Positions 9,152 through 16,983 of a stretch of DNA of 64,000 nucleotides are shown here, piece after piece. Made by a program: the position numbers and the translations under genes. The DNA comes from Candidatus Margulisiibacteriota bacterium. Its GTDB lineage: Bacteria; Margulisbacteria; WOR-1; JAHJIW01. Numbering within the stretch: position 1 is the first letter of the stretch; each line of letters begins with the position of its first letter. The stretch covers positions 1 to 64,000 of the forward strand of contig JAHJIW010000009.1 of NCBI GenBank assembly GCA_018823125.1. The letters run 5' to 3'. The notes under the pieces were generated by a model. That model did not search any database. It saw nothing but the letters and a program-made list of their open reading frames with translations, and was not told where the DNA came from.

Positions 9152-9180
9152 ATTATAGCACTTTTTGGGCTAGCTGTAAT
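9152..9180 (-). promoter_or_regulatory. aroE promoter, probable leaderless transcript
   Basis: On the minus strand ATTACA (9175-9180), a 17-nt spacer and TATAAT (9152-9157) lie 7 bases from the aroE ATG. Transcription would begin at or next to the start codon. Confidence 0.6.
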
Positions 9181-9213
9181 TTCATGATTTGGCCAACAAT
9201 TACCGAATTCCAT

Positions 9214-9241
9214 GCAAGTTTTGGCCTTCTAACCACGATAT
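9214..9241 (+). promoter_or_regulatory. Sigma-28-like promoter, site 1
   Basis: GCAAGTTT (9214-9221), 12 nt, then CACGATAT (9234-9241). Same architecture and spacing as five other sites in this window. It precedes the secreted protein gene at 9337. Confidence 0.65.
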
Positions 9242-9254
9242 ATAAAGTGTAGAA

Positions 9255-9297
9255 GAGCGAATTTCGGTATCCCTAAGGAACCCTCCGAAATTCACTC
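9255..9297 (+). other. Stem-loop in leader of secreted protein gene
   Basis: GAGCGAATTTCGG (9255-9267) pairs with CCGAAATTCACTC (9285-9297) with a single mismatch, around a 17-nt loop. It lies between the sigma-28-like promoter and the start codon with no T tract, so it is more likely an mRNA leader structure than a terminator. Confidence 0.6.
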
Positions 9298-9336
9298 TTA
9301 AGAGGCTCAAAACCTAAATTGATGGGGAGAAGCCCG

Positions 9337-11853
9337 ATGGTAAATAGACTCAAAAACTTTATATTTCTACTCTTAATTTTTACATTTATTGTATCTTTTG
9401 CTGGATCTGCTTGTGCAATTAATATCACGCAAACACCGCCGAACCAAAATGACCTAGTTGAAGATTCTCTCATCAATTCCTATCATGAAAAGATCATAGT
9501 TGACGAACAAGCTGTTTTTACATTGGTCAAAGCGCCGGTTGGATTTACCTTAACTCCTGATGTGCTTGGAACCGGGGCTAATTTAGATTGGACCCCTACC
9601 AATAAATATGTTACCCACGGACACTGGGGAGGTGGACCAGATAATGAAATTGTTATCGAGGCAACCGGAGTAATTACCGGTACCACTGTTCAACATACGA
9701 TCCTTTTGGGTGTATATAACAATAATCCTGTTTTTTATTCTACTAATCCATATTTAGTTCAAGACTGGCCAACGGGAGTGCCTTTGACGATTAACAGTTT
9801 TGATAATGATGATGAAGGTGACCTGGCTGAAAGACAAACTGATCCGGCTAACAGCCCCTTTTATAAGGCAGACCCATTTATTGGATCACCATCCAGTGCC
9901 TGGTCTACCGTAATTGATAAAGAAATTGGAATAGTCAAACTTGGATGTGATGTGGTTGGGTCAGTAAAATATAATATCGTTGCTTTTGACGGTGTTGGAA
10001 GCGAAGCAACCTTTGATCCATGGACTACCTATACTGAATATACTTTAAAAGTTGAATTTGCGCAAAACCAACCGCCGGTGGCAGACAATCAAACGGTAAC
10101 TATTAATGAAGGCGATACCAACATTCAAATAACTTTAACCGGTTATGACGTTTGGCCTTTTGGTATTCCGATCACTTTCTATTCCCAGGTTTTAAATTTA
10201 CCTTCTGGAGCAACTTTAACTCCGGATGCTAACTTTAAAGATAACGGAATTATCTACTATGATCCTCCAAACACGGATTGGAACGGAACCGATACCTTTA
10301 ACTTTAAAGTTTTTGATGGCGGGCTTTTTTCTCAGCCGGGGATAGTAACGGTTCAGGTCCTTCCGATCAATGATGCTCCGGTAGCGGTGGATGATACATA
10401 TGCTGTAGATGAGGGTGCTACCATAACGGTTTTCCCGATAAATGGTGTTCTAAGTAATGATACCGATGTTGACAATAATATTATTCAACTAAATGCAGTT
10501 TTAGTGGACGATGTTGACCATGGCTTATTGAATTTTAACTCTAACAATGGATCTTTTGTTTACGAACACGATGGTTCCGAAACTTTGAGTGATACCTTTA
10601 CTTACAAAGCCAATGATGGCCAGGATGACTCAAACGTTGCAACGGTTACCATAACCATTAATCCTATTAACGATGCCCCGACTGCCGACGCCGGCCCGGA
10701 TCAAAATTCATATTCTGCTTCTTTGGTAACCCTGGATGGTTCCGGATCTTCCGACGTTGATGGAGATCCGTTAAGTTATATTTGGATCAATGCGCATGGG
10801 ATTACCTTAGATGATATATATGCGGTTAATCCAACCTTTACTGCTCCGGAAGTTACTGCTCCGACCACTTATACCTTTACTTTAACGGTCACCGATCCTT
10901 CAGGATTAATTGATAGTGATGAGGTAGATATCACCATCAGCGAAGCTCCGGATTCGATTGCTCCAATTATTAACGCTACGGTCAATGGTACTTTAGGTGA
11001 TAATAATTGGTACGTAAGCGAAATTACAATCGATATGGAAGCCGAAGATCCTGATTCAGGAATTGCTAAGATTGTGTACTGGGCAAATTCTGATGCTCCT
11101 ACCGAAGTTTATACCACTACTGCCTCTGACGTAATTGCAGTGGATGGATCACATACCTTTAGTTGTTATGCCGTGGATAACGTTGGCAATACCAGTGCCA
11201 CGGTTCTGATCGAAGATCTTCATATTGACACTGCTCCGCCTGAAATTACGGATGTAAAGTTAGAGGATACTTATTTAGCAGAAAGCGGTACCGTTGACTT
11301 TGGTGCCGTGATCCCCGGTGTGTATCCTCAGCTTTCCGCCAGTGTTTCTGACGTTATGTCTGGTGTAGCCGAAGACGAAATTTGTATTAGTTTCAACGGC
11401 AGCGATCTTTCACTGAGCGCGAGCGAAGTTACTGGTATCGTTGGCATGGGAACCGCCTATGAGCTTAGTTCTACTTCTTCAGGCTTAGGTGTTGGAACTA
11501 ATGAATTTGAAATTGTAGCGCGAGACTTAGCTGGAAATGAAACAACCTATAACGCCCGGGTTAATGCCGAAGCGCTGATTACTTACGGATACATTTATCC
11601 TAACCCATGGCATTTAGACATACCGTTGAGCATTACTTTTGGAATATCCGAAGCTAAGGACGTTACCGTACATATATATGATGAGGTTTCCAGATTACGT
11701 AAAGTATTGAACTACAGCGCAGTAGCTGGAAACAACACCTTTACCTGGAGCGACGATGTTGGGTTAGGCAATGGATTATATCCATTTAAGGTATTTACTA
11801 CCGCGGATAAGCAAATTTTGTTTACCGGTAAATTAGTTGTGGTGAGGAGATAA
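9337..11853 (+). CDS. Secreted multi-domain protein with cadherin-like, PKD-like and FlgD-like domains
   Basis: The protein starts with a signal peptide (positive MVNRLKN, a hydrophobic core, then SAC-A near residue 26). A cadherin/VCBS-type repeat begins near 345 (NDAPVAVDDTY, VLSNDTDVD). A PKD/REJ-type Ig domain begins near 445 (ADAGPDQ, LDGSGSSDVDGD). Further Ig-like blocks follow to about 740. The last 90 residues form a FlgD-like Ig domain (YPNPW, LGNGLYPFKVFT), a common C-terminus of exported proteins in diderm candidate phyla. The ATG at 9337 is preferred over TTG 9319 because GGGGAG sits 6 bases before it. The stop is 3 bases before the barrel-SLH gene, so the two are coupled. Probably an adhesin or matrix protein at the cell surface. 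Confidence 0.85.
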   Translation: MVNRLKNFIFLLLIFTFIVSFAGSACAINITQTPPNQNDLVEDSLINSYHEKIIVDEQAVFTLVKAPVGFTLTPDVLGTGANLDWTPTNKYVTHGHWGGGPDNEIVIEATGVITGTTVQHTILLGVYNNNPVFYSTNPYLVQDWPTGVPLTINSFDNDDEGDLAERQTDPANSPFYKADPFIGSPSSAWSTVIDKEIGIVKLGCDVVGSVKYNIVAFDGVGSEATFDPWTTYTEYTLKVEFAQNQPPVADNQTVTINEGDTNIQITLTGYDVWPFGIPITFYSQVLNLPSGATLTPDANFKDNGIIYYDPPNTDWNGTDTFNFKVFDGGLFSQPGIVTVQVLPINDAPVAVDDTYAVDEGATITVFPINGVLSNDTDVDNNIIQLNAVLVDDVDHGLLNFNSNNGSFVYEHDGSETLSDTFTYKANDGQDDSNVATVTITINPINDAPTADAGPDQNSYSASLVTLDGSGSSDVDGDPLSYIWINAHGITLDDIYAVNPTFTAPEVTAPTTYTFTLTVTDPSGLIDSDEVDITISEAPDSIAPIINATVNGTLGDNNWYVSEITIDMEAEDPDSGIAKIVYWANSDAPTEVYTTTASDVIAVDGSHTFSCYAVDNVGNTSATVLIEDLHIDTAPPEITDVKLEDTYLAESGTVDFGAVIPGVYPQLSASVSDVMSGVAEDEICISFNGSDLSLSASEVTGIVGMGTAYELSSTSSGLGVGTNEFEIVARDLAGNETTYNARVNAEALITYGYIYPNPWHLDIPLSITFGISEAKDVTVHIYDEVSRLRKVLNYSAVAGNNTFTWSDDVGLGNGLYPFKVFTTADKQILFTGKLVVVRR

Positions 11854-11856
11854 TAC

Positions 11857-14085
11857 GTGAAAACTAAGTTATTTAAAATTTTATTAACTACTTTAATCTT
11901 CGGAATCCTGTTTGCGGCTGCTTCTTTTGCCGTGATTGATCCGATGTACATTGGGGTAGGAGCCAGACCGTTAGGCATGGGTAAAGCTTATGTTGGTTAT
12001 GCCGAAGATGGTAACGCTATGTTCATGAACCCGGCTGGATTAGGCCGCATCGACCGCATTAAGTTTAACAGTATGTCGGCTACCATGATGGGTGACATTA
12101 ACTATCTGGTATTAGGCGGAGTTTACCCATTAGCCGAAGGACAATCGGTAGGCGTAGGTTATGTTGGACTGGGTTCTGGCGGAATTGACCTAAGAGATAA
12201 CAGCGGAAACTCAGTTGGAACTGGTGATTACAACAGTGCAGTTTTCTTTCTTTCTTATGGTCTTAAAGCTAATAATTTAATCTCAACTGCTCCCGAGAAT
12301 TTATACTTAGGCGCTAACTTAAAATACTTCAGCCGTGCTTTAGCTGGTTCTTCTGACATGGAAGAGGGCAGTGGATCCGGTTTTGATGTGGACGTCAGTT
12401 TACTTTATCAAGCTAAACCATGGTTAAGACTAGGTTATACTCAGCAAAATACGTTACCTTCAAGTTTAGGGGCAAAAATCAATTTTGCTAATGGATATTC
12501 CGAAGGAATTCCTTTAGTTTCTAAAGTTGGCGGTAGAGTTCAGGTTTTAGGTGAAAAGGAAACCGCGCTACGCGAAGCTAATTTTGATTTATCAATTGGT
12601 TTAGACGCTGATATTTACGTTACCGAAAAATTACCAACTGCTTTTCACTTAGGAACCGAAATTTGGCCAAATGAAATATTAGCGATCAGAATGGGGCTTG
12701 ACCAAGATCCGAGTGTTAATGGCCTAGTCACTAACATTTGTGCTGGAATGGGTGTTCGTTACCGCGGATTCGAATTTAATTATGCTTACCATCCTTACAC
12801 CGAGTTTTCACAGGATACTACTCACTATTTCTCTATTGCCTATGTTGGTGAATCAATTGTTCCTTTTGTACTAACTGTTGATGCTCCTTCAGATAAAGTG
12901 ATCACTAAAGACGAAAAAGTAAGAGTTTCGGGTAAAGTAGAAGGATTAAAGAGAGATAAACTACGCACCTTAAAAATCAATGGCACTTCCATTGCTTTAA
13001 ATGACGATAAAACCTTTGAAGCTGACGTTACTTTAGAAGTTGGTAAAAACTTAATCAAAGTTGAAGCCGAAAGAAACGACGGGGCTGCGGATCAAGCTAA
13101 AAAGCGCATCCTTAGAATTAAGGAATTTGCTGATATCAACGAAGATACCTTAGCTCACCAAGAAATCGAATACTTTGGCACCATCGGATTAATCGAAGGC
13201 TATCCGGGCGGAAAATTTGATCCGGAAAAAGTTTTATCCAGAGTTGAATTATCTACCATTTTAGTTAGAACTACTAACTTAGAAACGCCAAAAGTTTACG
13301 GACAGGTATTTGGCGATATTTCTTCCAGCCACTGGGCCAATCAATACCTCAAAGTAGCTAAAGACTATTATTTAGTTGAAGGATATCCGGACGGATCGTT
13401 TAAAGCAGATAAAGAAATTAATCGTATCGAAGGCGCGGTGGTGGTTACTCGTTTCGATAATGATATCGAATATCCGGAAGTAGTGGTTTCTAATCCTTAT
13501 GATGATATTACTACTTCTCACTGGGCGGCACCGCACGTAACCGAAGCTAAGGATGCAGGCATGCTGGATTATGTTATTACTGATTCGCTAAACGGACCAA
13601 TTGGCGTTGATCGTTCGCAGTTTGTATCCATGCTGGCTAAAACTGGTATTGGACAACTATTGATTGATCAACTATTAGACTTCGAAACTGGTTATGAAAC
13701 CCCGGATGAAAAGATCGTTTATATTCCTAATAAGATTATTGAACGTAGTGTCGCTGAAAAAGCTATCGAGAAATCTAAAAAATCCAGTTCAGTTAAATCT
13801 AAAAGTACAACTAAAGTTACTCAGCAAAAATCCACCAAATCATATGCAAAAAGCACCAAGAAATCTCAAAAAGTTGATATGGCTAAGCTGCGCAAATACC
13901 TGCAAACCTATGAGAAAACTGATATTGTTGGTACCGCCAACAGCAAAGGCACCGACGGCATGGTTTATATCTTAGGTAACGGTAAGTTCTTGCACGTGAT
14001 CGGATTAGGCGTAAGTATTTATGACGCTAAAGATGGTTCGTGGAAGAAAATTGACTACAATTTAGTGGCCTCAATCGTCAATTAA
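11857..14085 (+). CDS. PorV-type outer-membrane barrel with Ig-like and three SLH domains
   Basis: A signal peptide ends near residue 24 (AASFA). Residues about 25-335 match the PorV/PorQ (UPF0164-like) barrel family, opening with VGARPLGMG, EDGNAMFMNPAGLG and many alternating strands. An Ig-like domain follows (about 337-424). Three SLH repeats start near 424 (FADIN), 485 (FGDISSSHWA) and 548 (YDDITTSHWA), each with the E/GYPDG-F core or a variant. A Lys/Ser-rich linker (about 630-680) leads to a conserved-looking 55-residue end. SLH domains bind secondary cell-wall polymer or peptidoglycan, so the protein may tether the outer membrane to the wall. The GTG start has GAGGAG 7 bases upstream and is coupled to the preceding gene. 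Confidence 0.87.
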   Translation: MKTKLFKILLTTLIFGILFAAASFAVIDPMYIGVGARPLGMGKAYVGYAEDGNAMFMNPAGLGRIDRIKFNSMSATMMGDINYLVLGGVYPLAEGQSVGVGYVGLGSGGIDLRDNSGNSVGTGDYNSAVFFLSYGLKANNLISTAPENLYLGANLKYFSRALAGSSDMEEGSGSGFDVDVSLLYQAKPWLRLGYTQQNTLPSSLGAKINFANGYSEGIPLVSKVGGRVQVLGEKETALREANFDLSIGLDADIYVTEKLPTAFHLGTEIWPNEILAIRMGLDQDPSVNGLVTNICAGMGVRYRGFEFNYAYHPYTEFSQDTTHYFSIAYVGESIVPFVLTVDAPSDKVITKDEKVRVSGKVEGLKRDKLRTLKINGTSIALNDDKTFEADVTLEVGKNLIKVEAERNDGAADQAKKRILRIKEFADINEDTLAHQEIEYFGTIGLIEGYPGGKFDPEKVLSRVELSTILVRTTNLETPKVYGQVFGDISSSHWANQYLKVAKDYYLVEGYPDGSFKADKEINRIEGAVVVTRFDNDIEYPEVVVSNPYDDITTSHWAAPHVTEAKDAGMLDYVITDSLNGPIGVDRSQFVSMLAKTGIGQLLIDQLLDFETGYETPDEKIVYIPNKIIERSVAEKAIEKSKKSSSVKSKSTTKVTQQKSTKSYAKSTKKSQKVDMAKLRKYLQTYEKTDIVGTANSKGTDGMVYILGNGKFLHVIGLGVSIYDAKDGSWKKIDYNLVASIVN

Positions 14086-14715
14086 AGGTACAAAAACACA
14101 TCCGATGCTTTCCGTGGTTACAATTTCCCCTTTGATTTTTTCTATGATGGTTAAAGTTTGAAAATATGGATTTCCCACCGGAATAATTAGTTTCCCGCCC
14201 TCCTTAAGTTGATCAATTAAGCTTTGTGGAATTTTATCTGCTGCCGCAGTTACTAATATGCGATCGTAAGGGGCCTGCTTTTTGTATCCTTTAGCTCCGT
14301 TGCCAACTACAACCTCAAAATTTTGATAACCTAGTTCTTTGAGCTTATTGCTGGCACGATCTGCCAGGGTTTTAACTCTTTCAACGGAGATGACCTTTCT
14401 GGCTAATTCACAAAGGATGGCCGCTTGATACCCGGATCCGGCGCCGATTTCTAATATGGTTTCTTTGCCGGTTAGCTCTAATAGTTCAGTCATAATGGCC
14501 ACCATATAGGGCTGGGAAATGGTTTGGCCTTCGCCGATGGGAAGGGCGCAGTCATCATAAGCCGCATCTTGAATGTTAGCCGGAACACACAAATGTCGGG
14601 GGACCTTACGGAAAGCTTTTAGTACTTTGGGATCGCGGATACCGCGGGCGATCAGCTGGGTATCCACCATCTCATCTCTTAAAAATCCGGAGCGATCTTC
14701 CTGCATATTATTCAT
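14071..14715 (-). CDS. pcm: Protein-L-isoaspartate O-methyltransferase
   Basis: Methylates L-isoaspartyl residues with S-adenosylmethionine to start repair of aged proteins. The family block GQTISQPYMVA is at 63-73, the SAM-binding ILEIGAGSGYQ at 87-97, and PYDRILVTAA near 160. Full length (214). The ATG at 14715 has GAGAGGG about 11 bases upstream; a second ATG lies three codons in. Its last 15 bases overlap the 3' end of the convergent barrel-SLH gene. Confidence 0.94.
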   Translation of the reverse strand: MNNMQEDRSGFLRDEMVDTQLIARGIRDPKVLKAFRKVPRHLCVPANIQDAAYDDCALPIGEGQTISQPYMVAIMTELLELTGKETILEIGAGSGYQAAILCELARKVISVERVKTLADRASNKLKELGYQNFEVVVGNGAKGYKKQAPYDRILVTAAADKIPQSLIDQLKEGGKLIIPVGNPYFQTLTIIEKIKGEIVTTESIGCVFVPLIDD

Positions 14716-14754
14716 TATCGCTAAATCCCTCTCTAAAGTAAATAGAAAAATACC

Positions 14755-14782
14755 TTGACAATTGCTCAGACTTCTTTAAAAT
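14755..14782 (+). promoter_or_regulatory. Sigma-70 type promoter of speD
   Basis: TTGACA (14755-14760), 16 nt, TAAAAT (14777-14782), 40 bases before the speD start. Confidence 0.7.
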
Positions 14783-14821
14783 GAAAATGAAAGTCAGTTT
14801 TTTATTGAGGAGTGTGTATTT

Positions 14822-15289
14822 TTGCTGCAAGAGGGGAAGGTTGAATACGGTTTCGGTCCCCATTTAATGCTGGATTGTTATGGTTGTCCTACCGAAAAAC
14901 TAGGGGATGTTGACTTCATTTTTGAAACCCTCGATAAATTCCCGGATAAGATCGAAATGACCAAGCTTATGCCTCCCTACGTGTTTAAGTACAAAGGAAA
15001 AGTTAAAGACGATTGGGGAGTTTCGGGTGTAGTGCTAATTGCGGAGTCCCACATTACCATCCACACTTTCCCGGAAAAACAACATGCTTTTGTTGACATT
15101 TTTTCCTGCAAAGAATTTGATGCCGCCCAGGCCGCCGCTTATTTAATTAAATTGTTCGAAGCCAAAAAACATGATATCCAGCTTTTAAACCGGGGAATGG
15201 ATTTTCAAAGAGACGTAAGACAAAGTGTTGATATTGTGGGAGGCGACCGCCGAGCCTTTTTTGAAAGGCCCCGTTTAACTATTAATTAG
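14822..15289 (+). CDS. speD: S-adenosylmethionine decarboxylase proenzyme, prokaryotic type
   Basis: Makes decarboxylated SAM, the aminopropyl donor for spermidine. The self-cleavage site is E75-S76-H77, with S76 becoming the pyruvoyl cofactor. H81 and C96 sit 5 and 20 residues downstream, the same offsets as the catalytic His and Cys of the Thermotoga enzyme (S63, H68, C83). The TTG start is supported by GAGGAG 10 bases upstream; an in-frame GTG at 14813 is too close to that site. 155 residues, a little longer than the common 120-140. speB follows after 8 bases, marking a polyamine operon. Confidence 0.95.
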   Translation: MLQEGKVEYGFGPHLMLDCYGCPTEKLGDVDFIFETLDKFPDKIEMTKLMPPYVFKYKGKVKDDWGVSGVVLIAESHITIHTFPEKQHAFVDIFSCKEFDAAQAAAYLIKLFEAKKHDIQLLNRGMDFQRDVRQSVDIVGGDRRAFFERPRLTIN

Positions 15290-15297
15290 GACAAAAT

Positions 15298-16122
15298 ATG
15301 TCTTCATTTGCCGAAGCTAAGTTTGTAATTCTTCCGGTTCCCTACGAAGCAACCACCTCATATGGCCAGGGTACTAAAGCTGGACCAGCCGCAATTCTCA
15401 AAGCCCTTGATCAAGTTGAAGAATTTAATCACGAGTTTCAGTTTGATGCCTGGAGAAAAGACGGTATTTATATCCAAAAGGCGCTTTCGGTTGCAAATAC
15501 CAAGCGTCTTCCGGTAAATCAAATTAAAACGGGCATCCAAAAGATTTTGTCCAAAGGTAAAATCCCCATCATGTTGGGTGGAGAGCATTCAATTGCGATG
15601 CCTGCAGTAGAAATTGCTAAAAAGCATTATCCAAAGCTCACGGTATTACAAATTGATTCACATGCCGATTTAAGAAGTAAGTATATGGGGGATAAAGACA
15701 GCCATGCCACCGTCATGCGAAAAATATTAGATATTTGTCCGGCGGTGCAGGTTGGGATCCGCAATATTTCTGAAGAAGGTTATCAATTTGCCAAAGAATC
15801 CGGCCAGCTAAAAAAGATTCACTTTGCCGAAAAGAAATTGAATATCCGAAAAGTTTTGCGACAGCTTTCCAGGGATGTTTATATCACTTTCGATGTAGAT
15901 GCCTTGGATTCTGCGGAGATGCCATCCACGGGCACACCTGAACCTGGTGGATTTTATTATCGACAAGTGCTTGAGCTTATCAAAGCCGTGGCTAAAAAGA
16001 AAAATATTGTTGGGATGGACGTTGTAGAGCTAATGCCGATTAAAGGATTACATGCCCCTGATTTTCTGGTTGCCAAGCTTATTTATCAGGCTATCTGTTA
16101 TATTTCATATTTCTCCAAATAG
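15298..16122 (+). CDS. speB: Agmatinase/arginase-family ureohydrolase
   Basis: Binuclear manganese hydrolase that removes urea from agmatine or a related guanidino compound. Metal ligands are H97 (GGEHS), D120, H122 and D124 (DSHAD), and D199 and D201 (FDVDALD). The C-terminal PSTGTPEPGG loop is typical of agmatinases. Pairing with speD fits spermidine synthesis. The substrate could be agmatine or N1-aminopropylagmatine, and the sequence alone does not decide. No spermidine synthase gene is in the window. Full length, 274 residues. Confidence 0.93.
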   Translation: MSSFAEAKFVILPVPYEATTSYGQGTKAGPAAILKALDQVEEFNHEFQFDAWRKDGIYIQKALSVANTKRLPVNQIKTGIQKILSKGKIPIMLGGEHSIAMPAVEIAKKHYPKLTVLQIDSHADLRSKYMGDKDSHATVMRKILDICPAVQVGIRNISEEGYQFAKESGQLKKIHFAEKKLNIRKVLRQLSRDVYITFDVDALDSAEMPSTGTPEPGGFYYRQVLELIKAVAKKKNIVGMDVVELMPIKGLHAPDFLVAKLIYQAICYISYFSK

Positions 16123-16150
16123 TGAAATTTCCTCCCTAAATTTTCGATAA
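16123..16150 (+). promoter_or_regulatory. Sigma-28-like promoter, site 2
   Basis: TGAAATTT (16123-16130), 12 nt, TTCGATAA (16143-16150). It begins directly after the speB stop codon and 21 bases remain to the next ATG. Confidence 0.7.
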
Positions 16151-16170
16151 TTATATAAGAGGGAATAAGT

Positions 16171-16983
16171 ATGCCTACTGGAATATCAAAAATGAGAGTT
16201 TATGCAAAAGATGGCCAACGCCGTAGCGGCCGAATTGCGGTTGCCCGACAAATATCACCTCGTCCTGAAATGGACGTGGCACAAAAAGCCAGATTAGTTG
16301 AATTAAAAGAGCGTGCAACAACCATTGGCAACGATATTGTTGGTGGTAAGGCTTTATGGTCTTGGGCGATTTTTGATTTTGGGGGAGAATTGCCTAGGGA
16401 AGGGGAAGACGTCGCCTATTGGCGTGGCTATTTTCAGGTAGACCCCGATCAGGTGGCCAGAGCCGGAGAAATTATCCATCAAGTAGCAGAAGAGCGAACG
16501 GAGCAAGACTTATTAACCCATTTTAAAGTTTTAATTGCTTGTGTGCCGGTGCGATCTCTTGTTCATGAGCTGGCGGGGCCGCCAAGTATGAAAACGTGGC
16601 CGGATGATAAGTACGTAGGAGATTTCAGGGCACATGAGGCGGGTTTGCCGATAAGCGCAATTTATGGGATGAGGCAGGAAGATATGCTGGGGGTTTTAGC
16701 TTCTCTTTTTAGACAGGATGCGTGGAGAACAGAAATTGAGGCCGAAAGAATTGCCAGAGGACACTTTGATTTTCGGCAGGGAACTAACCGTTTTAGAGAT
16801 CCCAATTCCGGAGAACTTTCGATCTGCCTTTCTCACAATAAATTTCCCGGTCACACTAACGTGTTTTTAAAACGTTTGCATGCCGAAGGAAAAAACTGGA
16901 GAGAAGAAGTAGACGGGCCGACCACCAAAGAATTAGAGGCAGCGTGGAGAGCCGGAACGATAGCAGAACTAGTTAACCCATAA
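16171..16983 (+). CDS. Unknown protein under sigma-28-like promoter
   Basis: 270 residues, soluble, no signal peptide or membrane segment. The N-terminus is basic (MRVYAKDGQRRSGR), the remainder mixed helical with aromatic patches such as LWSWAIFDF and AYWRGYF. I recognise no domain. AAGAGGG lies 10 bases before the ATG. It has its own promoter immediately upstream and runs 11 bases into the 3' end of gltX on the other strand. Its only clear tie is to the five other genes with the same promoter type. Confidence 0.75.
   Translation: MPTGISKMRVYAKDGQRRSGRIAVARQISPRPEMDVAQKARLVELKERATTIGNDIVGGKALWSWAIFDFGGELPREGEDVAYWRGYFQVDPDQVARAGEIIHQVAEERTEQDLLTHFKVLIACVPVRSLVHELAGPPSMKTWPDDKYVGDFRAHEAGLPISAIYGMRQEDMLGVLASLFRQDAWRTEIEAERIARGHFDFRQGTNRFRDPNSGELSICLSHNKFPGHTNVFLKRLHAEGKNWREEVDGPTTKELEAAWRAGTIAELVNP

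Noticed and set aside
13694-13975. Second + strand frame inside the barrel-SLH gene
   Set aside because: Arises from the Lys/Ser-rich linker in another frame.
14666-14715. AGCGATAA before pcm on the minus strand as a seventh sigma-28-like promoter
   Set aside because: The -35 position matches at only 5 of 8 bases and the -10 would overlap the pcm start codon; a normal GAGAGGG site is present.
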